From NCBI RefSeq assembly GCF_002934265.1, contig NZ_PTIX01000020.1:62001-126000 (forward strand): 64,000 bases of DNA. Reading direction: 5' to 3'. This stretch comes from Actinokineospora auranticolor (GTDB lineage Bacteria > Actinomycetota > Actinomycetes > Mycobacteriales > Pseudonocardiaceae). Both the position numbers and the translations under genes were made by a program. Below, one piece after another: positions 1-7,386 of the stretch. The notes beneath the pieces are model-generated. The model had not been told where the DNA came from and searched no databases. It was given only the letters and a program-made list of their open reading frames with translations. Positions within the stretch are counted from its first letter, which is position 1, and every line of letters starts with the position of its first letter.

Positions 1-324
1 CGACACCGACACCACCAGCAGCAGCGCCGCCGCGACACCGGTCAGGCGCAGCGGCCACCGGCGGTTGCGGGGGCCGGGGATCGGGCCGACCGGCGGGAGT
101 TGTCGCACCTCGGCGATGCCCGCCATGACCCGCGCCTTGAGCCGGGGCGGCGGTTGTTCGGCCACCGCCGCGCCCAGGCGGGCGGCGGTGGCGCGCAGTT
201 CGCTCACCTCCTGCGCGCACGAGTCGCACTCGGCCAGGTGCCGCTCGAACGCGGCCCGTTCGAACTCCTCGATCGCGTCGAGGGCGTAGGCGCCGGTCAG
301 CGCGTGGATGTCCGCGGTCGTCAT
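1..324 (-). CDS. rskA: Anti-sigma-K factor RskA, N-terminal part (cut by window edge)
   Basis: The first 108 residues are visible, from an ATG at 324 reading leftwards off the window. The start overlaps the stop of the upstream sigma gene as ATGA, so the two are translationally coupled. The N-terminus carries the H-x3-C-x2-C segment (HLAECDSC, about residues 29-36) of anti-sigma domains. A basic stretch and then a hydrophobic segment (about residues 90-108, LTGVAAALLLVVSVS) look like the start of the single membrane span typical of RskA. Known role of the family: a membrane anti-sigma factor that holds SigK and is released by regulated proteolysis. The extracytoplasmic RskA domain lies outside the window, so the assignment rests on the N-terminus and on the sigma-factor partner. 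Confidence 0.85.
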   Translation of the reverse strand, partial: MTTADIHALTGAYALDAIEEFERAAFERHLAECDSCAQEVSELRATAARLGAAVAEQPPPRLKARVMAGIAEVRQLPPVGPIPGPRNRRWPLRLTGVAAALLLVVSVS

Positions 325-920
325 CGAGCCACCCCCAGGCAGTCGCGCAGCCGGATGAGACCGTCGCGCAATCGGGTCTTGATGGTGCCCAGCGGGGTGC
401 CGAGGAGCTCCGACACCTCCCGGTAGGTCAACCCCCGGTAGTACGCCAGCTCCACGGACTCCCGCTGCAGGTCGGTCAGCGAGGACAGGCAGCGGCGCAC
501 CTGCTCGTGCTCCAACCGCGTGCTCACCTGCTCGGCCACCTCGTCGAACGGGCGCGCGGCCTCCCGCCGGTGCGCCCGGTCCTCGCGGTCGGTCGCCGAC
601 TGCGCCGAGCGCACCCGGTCGACGGCGCGGCGGTGCGCCATGGTCAGCACCCAGGTCATCGCGCTGCCCCGCTCCGGGTTGTAGCGCGCGGCGGTGCGCC
701 ACAGCTCCAGCAGCACCTCCTGGGTCACCTCCTCCGACTGCGCCGGGTCCCGCACGATCCGCCGGACCAACCCGAACACCGGGGCGGACACCGCGTCGTA
801 GAGCCGTTCGAAAGCGCCCTCGTCACCGCGGGCGACCAGCTGCAGCAGCACCTCCGGTTCGGGTGGGCCCGCCTCGGCCGCACCCGCGCCACCGGTGATC
901 CGCCGAACCCGTTCGGCCAT
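321..920 (-). CDS. sigK: ECF RNA polymerase sigma factor, SigK type
   Basis: This is a 199-residue extracytoplasmic-function sigma factor. Region 2 lies at about residues 30-100 (FERLYDAVSAPVFGLV, then a WRTAARYNPERG -10-recognition segment) and region 4 at about 140-195, with the helix-turn-helix LTYREVSELLGTPLGTIKTR. There is no C-terminal extension, and the length is normal for the family. The gene is followed directly by a membrane anti-sigma factor that overlaps its stop codon, which is the usual sigK-rskA arrangement. By family knowledge it directs RNA polymerase to a small regulon, often its own operon, when the anti-sigma factor is degraded. I chose the ATG at 920; no strong ribosome-binding site is visible, so the start is less certain than the product. 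Confidence 0.9.
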   Translation of the reverse strand: MAERVRRITGGAGAAEAGPPEPEVLLQLVARGDEGAFERLYDAVSAPVFGLVRRIVRDPAQSEEVTQEVLLELWRTAARYNPERGSAMTWVLTMAHRRAVDRVRSAQSATDREDRAHRREAARPFDEVAEQVSTRLEHEQVRRCLSSLTDLQRESVELAYYRGLTYREVSELLGTPLGTIKTRLRDGLIRLRDCLGVAR

Positions 921-1304
921 GCCACTCTCCTCGATGCCGCCCCTCGCGCCGTGCGGCGCTGCCCGGTCATTCGGCGTACCGGGGCCCGCGGATGGGTGCC
1001 CGGGACCGGCGCTGTGTAGCGCGGATCACACGGCGTGCGGGTTCCCGCTCCGACCACGCGCGTCGGAGATCCGCACACCATCCCAGAACCTGGGCGCCGT
1101 TGACCCGGGCGTCGGCCCCTGGTTCGACTCGCGGCGTGTTGCTACGCGCCATGACCGACCGGCGGGGTCACATCGACCTCAGCCGGGTCGCGAGCGCGCT
1201 CTGTCGCTGTCGGTGACCCAGCCCGTCCCCCCGGCCCACCCGCGTGGCCGAGCCGAGCCCGCGCGTCCCGCAGAGCAACATCCCTTCCTGGAGTGAAACC
1301 AGCC
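921..1304. other. Intergenic region upstream of sigK and the cysteine dioxygenase
   Basis: About 380 bases between two divergent genes. It presumably holds the sigK promoter and the promoter of the cysteine dioxygenase gene. I see no convincing gene: the open frames across it have compositions like shadow frames and no plausible ribosome-binding site. A small hairpin (GGCGCT/AGCGC near 1009-1022) is the only structure I noted. I could not place a clear -35/-10 pair. Confidence 0.5.
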
Positions 1305-1775
1305 ATGTTCGCCGTGCCGCCGAACACCATCGCCCTCACCGCCACGCCGGCCGACTCGCACCCGGCGCTCATCGCGCGCCGGTACGCCGAGGACCGGTCC
1401 CGCTGGGCGCACCTGCTGCGCTACGACCCCGCCGAGCGGTTCGCCGCGCTGGTCGACCGCGCGGACGGCCAGGAGGTCTGGCTGATGAGCTGGCTGCCCG
1501 GGCAGCGCACCGACCTGCACGACCACTCGTCCGCGAGCGGCGCCTTCACCGTGGTCAGCGGCGCGCTGACCGAGCGGGTCGCGGTGCCGGGCCGGGCGGC
1601 GGAGGCGCTGCACGCGCTCGTCGCCGGGCAGTCGCGGGTCTTCGGCCCCGGCTACGTGCACCAGGTGACCAACGACTCACCTGATCCGGCGGTCAGCATC
1701 CACGTCTACCGCGCGGCCCGCCCGGCCATGCGCAACTACCGCATCGACCCGGTCACCGGACTCGAACGGGTCTAG
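1305..1775 (+). CDS. Cysteine dioxygenase type I family protein (cupin)
   Basis: A 156-residue single-domain cupin. The iron-binding motif is visible as LHDHSSASGAF (His72 and His74), with the third ligand His119 in GYVHQVTN, as in bacterial cysteine dioxygenases. The family converts L-cysteine and O2 to cysteine sulfinate. Substrate specificity cannot be read from sequence: related thiol dioxygenases act on 3-mercaptopropionate and other thiols. I chose the ATG at 1305 because GGAG at 1290-1293 sits 11 bases upstream; an in-frame GTG at 1293 has no such site. The gene stands alone, convergent with the FMN-protein gene. Its 3' end, including the stop codon, is tandemly duplicated. Confidence 0.85.
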   Translation: MFAVPPNTIALTATPADSHPALIARRYAEDRSRWAHLLRYDPAERFAALVDRADGQEVWLMSWLPGQRTDLHDHSSASGAFTVVSGALTERVAVPGRAAEALHALVAGQSRVFGPGYVHQVTNDSPDPAVSIHVYRAARPAMRNYRIDPVTGLERV

Positions 1776-1805
1776 CCAGGTCACCGGGCTCGAACGGGTC
1801 TAGCC
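1751..1805. repeat. Tandem 28-bp duplication of a gene 3' end
   Basis: A 27-base stretch at 1751-1777 is repeated at 1779-1805 with one mismatch (GGTCACCGGA versus GGTCACCGGG at the start), one base apart. The first copy encodes the last residues of the cysteine dioxygenase and its TAG. The second copy supplies the TAG that ends the convergent gene on the minus strand. Confidence 0.9.
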
Positions 1806-2465
1806 TGCGCGGCCCGCGATGTGCGGGGGGACGGCGATGTGCGCGGTCTGCGGCTCGGGTTCGCCCCAGACCGTGCGCAGCGGCAGCACCCCGGCCCACG
1901 CGGTGTCGGCGGCGATGTCCTCCTCGTCGTCGTTCGGCCCGCCCGTGCGGGTCTTCACCGCCGCCTCGGTCAGGTCCAGCGCCAGCACGGTGGTCGCGGC
2001 GACCTCCTTCTTGTTGGGCTGCCGCGAGTGCTCCCACGAGCCCGGCGCCAGGTGCTCGGTCAGCACGCGCAGGCCGTGCGTCTTCTGCTCCGCGCCGGTC
2101 ACCACCACCGCTGTGCCGTGGATGACGGCCGAGCGGTAGTTCATCGAGTGGTGGAACGCCGAACGCGAGTAGACGATCCCGTCCACGTGCGTCACCGCGA
2201 CGCACACCTCGATCCCCTGGGCCGCCGTGCGCAGGCTGAGCGCGCCGGTCGAGCCGTGCAGGTAGAGGGTGTCGCCGTCGCGCCCGTAGCCGGTCGGCAG
2301 CACGAGCGGCGCGCCGCCGACCACGGTCGACAGGTGGCACACCAGGCCCGCGTCGAGCAGGGCCCACAGCGCGTCCCGCTCGGCCACGGCCCGCTTGGCG
2401 CCACGGCGGATGGTGCTGCGCTCGGTGGGGGACAGAGGGGCGGTGCCGGTGCTGTTCGGGTTCAC
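1800..2465 (-). CDS. Pyridoxamine 5'-phosphate oxidase-like FMN split-barrel protein
   Basis: About 221 residues of the Pyridox_ox_2 type (flavin-binding split barrel). Typical segments are LVCHLSTVVGGAPLVLPTGY, near the N-terminus of the barrel, and AFHHSMNYRSAVIHGTA in the middle. Members bind FMN or related flavins, and many have no assigned substrate. The gene is divergent from a PdxR/MocR-type regulator, with about 70 bases between them, a common pairing for vitamin-B6-linked or regulator-controlled oxidoreductases. The start is uncertain: I used the GTG at 2465 (MNPNSTGTAPL), but an in-frame ATG at 2495 is possible and neither has a good ribosome-binding site. The frame also stays open further upstream over the regulator gene, which is not meaningful. 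Confidence 0.75.
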   Translation of the reverse strand: MNPNSTGTAPLSPTERSTIRRGAKRAVAERDALWALLDAGLVCHLSTVVGGAPLVLPTGYGRDGDTLYLHGSTGALSLRTAAQGIEVCVAVTHVDGIVYSRSAFHHSMNYRSAVIHGTAVVVTGAEQKTHGLRVLTEHLAPGSWEHSRQPNKKEVAATTVLALDLTEAAVKTRTGGPNDDEEDIAADTAWAGVLPLRTVWGEPEPQTAHIAVPPHIAGRAG

Positions 2466-2535
2466 GGCTACCACGCTGCCGCACGCGAGTGGCATCCTGA
2501 CAGGGCCACAGCGAGGAGTTTTCAGGAGGCCACTG

Positions 2536-3945
2536 GTGTCGGAGAGCCCCGCCCTGCCGGTCACCCTGAACCGCGAGTCGACCGTGCCGCTGGCCGTGCA
2601 GCTCGCGGAGGAGCTGCGCGCCGCCGCCGGTGACGGCCGGTTGCGCAGCGGCGACCGGCTCCCGTCGACGCGGGCGCTGGCGGTCCAGCTGCGCGTCAGC
2701 CGGACGGTGACGGCCGCCGCGTACGAGCAGCTGCACGCCGAGGGCTGGATCACCGGCAAGCACGGCTCGGGCACCTACGTGACGACCGCGCCGCCCGGCT
2801 TCCCGGACGCGCGCCCCCGGCCCGCGCCCGCCCCCGGCGCCGCGCCCTCCCTTGTGGACCTGCGACCGGGCTCGCCGTGGGCGGGCGGCATCGACAAGCC
2901 CGCGTGGCGCCGGGCCTGGCGGGGCGCGGCCGACGTGCTGCCGCTGGCCCGGCACGAGCGCGCGGGCCTGCCCGCCTACCGCGCGGTCGTCGCCGAGCAC
3001 CTGCTGCGCCACCGCGGGTTGCGGGTGAGCGTGGACGAGTCGGTGCTGGCCACGGGCGGCACGACGGCGGCGGTGGCCGAGCTGGCCGCGTCCGTGCTGC
3101 GCCGCGGTGACGTGGTCGCGGTGGAGGAACCCGGTTACCAGCGCGCGGTGCAGGCGATGGAGGCCGCGGGGCTGCGGGTCGTGCCCGCGCCGGTCGACGA
3201 GGACGGTCTGCTCCTCGACGTCATTCCCGCCGGTGCGCGCGCGGTCTACTGCTCGCCCGCGCACCAGTACCCGTTGGGGCGGCGGATGTCCGCCGAGCGG
3301 CGGGTCGCGCTGGTGGAGCGCGCGCGGCGGGCGGGTTGGTTGGTGATCGAGGACGACTACGACGGCGAACTGCGCTACGACGTCGCACCGCTGCCGCTGC
3401 TCGCGTCGCTGGCGCCGGACGTAGTGGTGCACCTCGGGACGACGAGCAAGATCCTCACCCCGACACTGGGCGCGGGGTGGATGGTCGCACCGCCGACCGT
3501 GGTGTCGGCGGTGCTGGCGCACCGGGAGGCGACGGGGACCAGCCCGGCGCCCGCGGGGCAGCTCGTGCTGGTGGAGTTGGCGCGCAACGGAGACCTCGGT
3601 CGACACCTGCGGCGGTTGCGGCGCGAACTGTCCGAGCGCCGCACGTTCCTGGTCGACGCGTTGAGCGCGGCCGGCGTGCGCTTCCTCGGCGACGACGCGG
3701 GAGCGCACCTGGTGATCCCGCTGCCGTCGGCCGCCGCGGAAGACCGGCTGATCGCCGCTGCCGCCGCGCGCGGACTGGAACTCGACGGCCTGGCCCGGCA
3801 CCACCACGGCCCGCCGACCTGGTTCGGCATCGCCCTCGGCTACGCGGCCTGCTCGCGCCCGCAGCTCACCACCGCATTGCCTGCCCTGCTCGCCCTGCTG
3901 TCCGAGACCCACCCACCGAGTTCGCACCCGGCGAACCTCGGTTGA
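2536..3945 (+). CDS. pdxR: PdxR/MocR-type transcriptional regulator (GntR HTH fused to aminotransferase fold)
   Basis: A 469-residue two-domain regulator. Residues about 15-82 form a GntR winged helix (RSGDRLPSTRALAVQLRVSR, then GSGTYV). The rest is a fold-type-I aminotransferase domain that binds PLP, with the Schiff-base lysine at Lys305 in TSKILTPTLGAGW. MocR proteins sense PLP or related amines and control divergent genes. Here the neighbour is an FMN oxidoreductase rather than pdxST, so the PdxR name is by similarity only. The GTG start at 2536 is supported by AGGAGG at 2524-2529, six bases upstream. The gene is convergent with ung, with a repeat element between them. Confidence 0.85.
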   Translation: MSESPALPVTLNRESTVPLAVQLAEELRAAAGDGRLRSGDRLPSTRALAVQLRVSRTVTAAAYEQLHAEGWITGKHGSGTYVTTAPPGFPDARPRPAPAPGAAPSLVDLRPGSPWAGGIDKPAWRRAWRGAADVLPLARHERAGLPAYRAVVAEHLLRHRGLRVSVDESVLATGGTTAAVAELAASVLRRGDVVAVEEPGYQRAVQAMEAAGLRVVPAPVDEDGLLLDVIPAGARAVYCSPAHQYPLGRRMSAERRVALVERARRAGWLVIEDDYDGELRYDVAPLPLLASLAPDVVVHLGTTSKILTPTLGAGWMVAPPTVVSAVLAHREATGTSPAPAGQLVLVELARNGDLGRHLRRLRRELSERRTFLVDALSAAGVRFLGDDAGAHLVIPLPSAAAEDRLIAAAAARGLELDGLARHHHGPPTWFGIALGYAACSRPQLTTALPALLALLSETHPPSSHPANLG

Positions 3946-3980
3946 TGACTGTGGCGGACAGCGGCGGCGGCCCGGGAGAT

Positions 3981-4203
3981 GATCAAGGGCGCGCCTCCGG
4001 CCCCCGATGACCATTTTACCGGCGGGCACGGACAGTTCCCGGCGATGATGATCAAGCCGGTGGACAGCGTCTCGCTGCCCAGCGCGCCCCTTCCGCGACC
4101 CGGCCGTCGCCTCACCGACTTGTCCACAGGCTTGATCTCTTCTCGCGGAACCGTCGGAGGGCGCCGATAAGATGGACTCCGGGGGCCGGAGGCCATCTTC
4201 ATG
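3981..4203. repeat. Paired inverted repeat element (family copy A) with DnaA-box-like ends
   Basis: Two related arms face each other between the convergent genes pdxR and ung. The left arm runs from CCTCCGGCCCCC (3994-4005) to GCCGGTGGACAG (4056-4067). The right arm, read on the minus strand, runs from CCTCCGGCCCCC (4192-4181) to CCTGTGGACAA (4130-4120). Intermediate positions such as CCAT, the TTA.CGGC segment, GTTCC and GATCAAGCC also match. About 50 unrelated bases separate the arms. The same unit recurs near 12.5-12.8 and 24.1-24.4 kb. No gene is visible in this 340-base gap. Confidence 0.85.
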
Positions 4204-4287
4204 ACCGCGCGTGCTGTGCTGGGTGAACGCGAACGGCGGCCCAGCCGGAGGGGCGGGGCCGCCGTTCGAAGCGGATTCAGCGGGGGG

Positions 4288-4962
4288 TCAGGGCAGTTTC
4301 CAGTCGACCGGTGCGGCGCCCTGCTGCTCCAGCAGCTCGTTCGCGCGGCTGAACGGCTTGGAGCCGAAGAAGCCGCTGCGCGCGGAGAGGGGGCTCGGGT
4401 GGGCCGACTCGATCGCGGGGACCGAACCCAGCAGGGGGCGCAGGTTCCTGGCGTTGCGGCCCCAGAGGATCGCCACCAGCGGACCGCCGCGCGCGGCCAG
4501 CGCGCGGATGGCCTGCTCGGTGACCTCCTCCCACCCCTTGCCCTGGTGGGAGTTCGCGTTGCCCGGCTGCACCGTCAGCGCCCGGTTGAGCAGCAGCACG
4601 CCGTGCTCGGCCCACGGCGTCAGGTCGCCGTTGGACGGGGTCGGGTGACCCAGGTCGTCCACGTACTCCTTGTAGATGTTGATGAGGCTCTTGGGGATCG
4701 GCCGGACGTCCGGCGCCACCGAGAACGACAGGCCCACCGCGTGCCCGGGGGTCGGGTACGGGTCCTGGCCCACGATCAGCACGCGCACGTCGGCGAAGGG
4801 CTGCTTGAACGCGCGCAGCACGTTGTCCCCGGCGGGCAGGTAGGTGCGCCCGGCGGCGACCTCCGCGCGCAGGAACTCGCCCATCTCGGCGATCTTGTCG
4901 GCGGCGGGCGCCAGCGCCTCGGCCCACCCGGACTCGACGATCTCACTCAGCGGTCGTGCCAC
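4288..4962 (-). CDS. ung: Uracil-DNA glycosylase, family 1
   Basis: A 224-residue enzyme that removes uracil from DNA and starts base-excision repair. The water-activating motif [10 protein letters not shown] (residues 65-74, catalytic Asp67) and the C-terminal HPSPLS motif (188-193, with the DNA-intercalating loop) are both intact. LLLNRALTV is the uracil-recognition strand with its conserved Asn. The length is normal for bacterial Ung. The gene is followed on its 3' side by repeat element A and is encoded on the same strand as the GNAT and thiL genes upstream, with only 11 bases to the GNAT stop, so the three probably form one transcription unit. Confidence 0.97.
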   Translation of the reverse strand: MARPLSEIVESGWAEALAPAADKIAEMGEFLRAEVAAGRTYLPAGDNVLRAFKQPFADVRVLIVGQDPYPTPGHAVGLSFSVAPDVRPIPKSLINIYKEYVDDLGHPTPSNGDLTPWAEHGVLLLNRALTVQPGNANSHQGKGWEEVTEQAIRALAARGGPLVAILWGRNARNLRPLLGSVPAIESAHPSPLSARSGFFGSKPFSRANELLEQQGAAPVDWKLP

Positions 4963-4973
4963 GGCCGGAGAGG

Positions 4974-5471
4974 TTACTCACCCTGCTCGGCGGCGCTTTC
5001 GGCGGGGATCGGACCGGGGGCGACGAAGGTCTTGCCGTAGTGCCGCGACTCCGGTTCGTCGGCGTAGTAACCGAACGCGGGCACCGGGCGGTAGCCGGAC
5101 GACTCGTAGAGCGCGATGGCCTCCGGCTGCATCGTCCCGGTCTCCAGGACCAGTCGCGGGTGGCCCGCCGCCGCGGCGGTCGACTCCAGTTCGGCGAGCA
5201 GCGCCCGGGCCAGGCCCAGGCCGCGCGCCGACGGGGTCACGTACATCCGCTTCAGTTCCGCCGACCCGTCGCCGTGCACCCGCCAGCCGCCCATCGCGAC
5301 CGGGGCGCCGTCGAGGTAGCCGACGAGGAACAGGCCGACGGGCGGGGCGAACTGGGCCGGGTCGACCGGTGTCTCGTCGACGGAGCCGTAGCGGACGATG
5401 TATTCCTGCTGCACCTCGGCGGTGAGCTTCACCGCATCGGGGTGGCCGTACTCCCGGATCTCGATACGCAC
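4974..5471 (-). CDS. GNAT family N-acetyltransferase
   Basis: About 165 residues with the GNAT acetyl-CoA-binding signature: [25 protein letters not shown] (motif A, with the R-x-x-G-x-G/A pattern as ARGLGLA), then [29 protein letters not shown] (motif B region). The substrate is unknown. It starts at a GTG at 5471, 14 bases after the thiL stop, and its stop lies 11 bases before the ung start, so it is probably co-transcribed with both. No strong ribosome-binding site is visible. Longer in-frame extension into thiL is not credible. Confidence 0.85.
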   Translation of the reverse strand: MRIEIREYGHPDAVKLTAEVQQEYIVRYGSVDETPVDPAQFAPPVGLFLVGYLDGAPVAMGGWRVHGDGSAELKRMYVTPSARGLGLARALLAELESTAAAAGHPRLVLETGTMQPEAIALYESSGYRPVPAFGYYADEPESRHYGKTFVAPGPIPAESAAEQGE

Positions 5472-5485
5472 CCGTCGATTCTCGC

Positions 5486-6451
5486 TCAGCGCCAGTGCTG
5501 CCAGCCGGTGGTCCCCGTGTAGGGGGCACCGTCCACGGTGACGCCGGTGCCGTGCGTGACGGTCCCGATCACCCGCCAGCCGTCCGGGATGCCGCGCGGG
5601 TCCGGGAAGGTCGCGGCCAGCGCGTGGTCCTCGCCGCCGGTCAGCACCCAGTGCCGGGGGTCGCCGCCGAGCGCGGAGGCCACGTCGACGAGCCGCTGGT
5701 GCACCTCGATCAGGTCGGTGCGCACGTCGATGGCCACAGTGGAGGCCGCGCTGATGTGCCCCAGGTCGGCGAGCAGGCCGTCGGACACGTCGATCATCGC
5801 CGTGGCGCCCGCCTCGGCGGCTAACGGACCCGCCGGGTACGGCGGCTCGGGCGCCCGGTGCGCGCCGACCACGCTCACCGGCGACCGGAACCCGCGCCCC
5901 AGCACCGCGAGCCCGGCCGCGCTCCACCCCAGCTTCCCGGCCACCGCGACCACGTCCCCGGGCAGCGCCCCGGACCGGGTGACCGGCGCCCGCCCCTGCA
6001 GGTCGCCCAGCGCGGTGATCGAAATCACAAGCGCCGGTGCCTGGGTCATGTCCCCGCCGACCACCCCCACCCGGGCCCGCGTGGCCTCCGCCCACATGCC
6101 CGCGGTCAGCTGGTCCACCACCGCCACGGCCGTCTCGGATGGACACGCGAGCCCGACCAGCACCGCCGTCGGCACCGCCCCCATGGCGGCCACGTCGGCC
6201 AGGTTCACCGCCACCGCCTTGCGCCCCACGTGCTCGGGACCGGACCAGTCGAGCCGGAAGTGCACCCCCTCGACCAGCACGTCGGTGCTGGCCACCACCC
6301 GCCCGTCCGCCGCGGCCACCACCGCGGCGTCGTCGCCCGGCCCCAACAGGGTGGTCCTCGGTTGGGGTCTGCCCCGGGTGATCCGGTCGATGAGGCCGAA
6401 CTCCCCCACCTGGGCCACGGTTCCCGCGCCGTCAGGCGTGTTCGGGCTCAC
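5486..6451 (-). CDS. thiL: Thiamine-monophosphate kinase
   Basis: A 321-residue ATP-dependent kinase that phosphorylates thiamine monophosphate to the active cofactor thiamine diphosphate, the last step of thiamine synthesis. Diagnostic segments are GPGDDAAVV near residue 37, STDVLVEGVHF near 55, the VNLADVAAMGA stretch and MIDVSDGLLADL. These are the metal- and ATP-binding loops of the PurM/ThiL fold. The start is the GTG at 6451, supported by GGAGG five bases upstream. It leads the thiL-GNAT-ung unit and is divergent from the small AsnC-domain gene. No thiamine riboswitch is evident in the 108-base gap. Confidence 0.95.
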   Translation of the reverse strand: MSPNTPDGAGTVAQVGEFGLIDRITRGRPQPRTTLLGPGDDAAVVAAADGRVVASTDVLVEGVHFRLDWSGPEHVGRKAVAVNLADVAAMGAVPTAVLVGLACPSETAVAVVDQLTAGMWAEATRARVGVVGGDMTQAPALVISITALGDLQGRAPVTRSGALPGDVVAVAGKLGWSAAGLAVLGRGFRSPVSVVGAHRAPEPPYPAGPLAAEAGATAMIDVSDGLLADLGHISAASTVAIDVRTDLIEVHQRLVDVASALGGDPRHWVLTGGEDHALAATFPDPRGIPDGWRVIGTVTHGTGVTVDGAPYTGTTGWQHWR

Positions 6452-6559
6452 TGGTTCCTCCGATCACCGACATTAGGAATCCCCAACGAAACGCAACTGG
6501 GGTACGTTGCTGGACACGTTCCTACCCGTTGAGGACTCCTAGCCGCGAAGGGGCGCGCC

Positions 6560-6793
6560 GTGGTCCACGCATACATCCTTATCCAGACCGAGGTCGGCAA
6601 GGCAGCGGCCGTGGCCGCGGAGATCTCCGGCATAGCGGGCGTCACCACAGCCGAGGACGTGACAGGTCCGTACGACGTGATCGTCCGCGCCGAGGCGGAC
6701 AACGTGGACCTGCTGGGTCAGCTCGTCGTCGCCCGCATCCAGAACGTGGAGGGCATCACCCGCACGCTGACCTGCCCGGTGGTGCACCTCTGA
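6560..6793 (+). CDS. Stand-alone Lrp/AsnC ligand-binding (RAM) domain protein
   Basis: 77 residues that correspond only to the effector-binding domain of Lrp/AsnC regulators, with the beta-alpha-beta pattern YILIQTEVGKAAAVAAEISGI, GPYDVIVRAEADN and the closing strand ITRTLTCPVVHL. There is no DNA-binding helix-turn-helix upstream: the gene begins with its own GTG at 6560 directly before the domain. Such single-domain proteins are known across actinobacteria and form dimers or higher rings. Their partners and ligands are mostly unknown. It lies between thiL (divergent) and a DUF3515 gene 19 bases downstream. Confidence 0.9.
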   Translation: MVHAYILIQTEVGKAAAVAAEISGIAGVTTAEDVTGPYDVIVRAEADNVDLLGQLVVARIQNVEGITRTLTCPVVHL

Positions 6794-6812
6794 CGCGTGG
6801 TCTAGTGGTCGC

Positions 6813-7370
6813 GTGACCGAGCAGACCCAGCACAGCCCCTCCCGCACCGCCGTCGTCTCCGGCGCGGTGCTGGCGGGGCTGCTGGTCGTCGGGGTCGTGG
6901 TGGCCAGCCGGTTCCTGCCGGACGAACCGGCCGCGGACGCGCCCAGGGTGCACGACGGGCCGGTCGGTCTGGTCCCGGTGGACGCCCCGGACGCGGGCGC
7001 GCCCCAGTGCGGGGCGCTGCTCGCCGCGCTGCCCGACCGGCTGCCGAACGGGGACAAGCCGTTGGCGCGGTTGCCGATCGCGGAGCCCGCGCCCGTGGGG
7101 ACGATGGTGTGGGGCGACCGGGTCGGCGACCCGGTGGTGCTGCGCTGCGGGCTGGGCAAGCCGCCGGAGCTGACGTCCACGTCGGCGCTGCGCGACGTGT
7201 CCGGGGTGCGGTGGCTGCCGGTGGACGGCGAGGTCTCGGCCACCTGGTTCGCCGTCGACCGGGGCGTGTACGTGGCGCTGACGATGCCGAACGGGGTCGG
7301 CACCGGGCCGCTGCAGACAGTGTCCGAAGTGGTCGGTCGGTCGCTGGCCGTCCAGGAGGTGCGGCCGTAG
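6813..7370 (+). CDS. DUF3515 domain protein, membrane-anchored
   Basis: A 185-residue protein with a short cytoplasmic N-terminus, one transmembrane helix (about residues 13-33, VVSGAVLAGLLVVGVVVAS) and an extracytoplasmic domain. Features shared with DUF3515 are the two cysteines in PQCGALLAALPDRL and VVLRCGLG, probably a disulfide, and the WFAVDRGVYVALTMP strand. The function is unknown. The gene is conserved near thiL/recG in many actinobacteria. It begins at GTG 6813, soon after the AsnC-domain gene. It ends inside a hairpin that also holds the recG stop. Confidence 0.8.
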   Translation: MTEQTQHSPSRTAVVSGAVLAGLLVVGVVVASRFLPDEPAADAPRVHDGPVGLVPVDAPDAGAPQCGALLAALPDRLPNGDKPLARLPIAEPAPVGTMVWGDRVGDPVVLRCGLGKPPELTSTSALRDVSGVRWLPVDGEVSATWFAVDRGVYVALTMPNGVGTGPLQTVSEVVGRSLAVQEVRP

Positions 7371-7386
7371 GCGGTTCCCCGCCTAC
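7367..7386. terminator. Bidirectional hairpin terminator between DUF3515 gene and recG
   Basis: A perfect 8-bp stem (GTAGGCGG/CCGCCTAC) with a TTCC loop, followed on the plus strand by GCCTTTT. Both stop codons lie in the stem: TAG at 7368-7370 for the plus gene and 7383-7385 for recG on the minus strand. Confidence 0.8.

Noticed and set aside
895-1296. A 133-codon frame upstream of the cysteine dioxygenase
   Set aside because: Overlaps the sigK start and has Pro/Arg-rich shadow composition with no ribosome-binding site.
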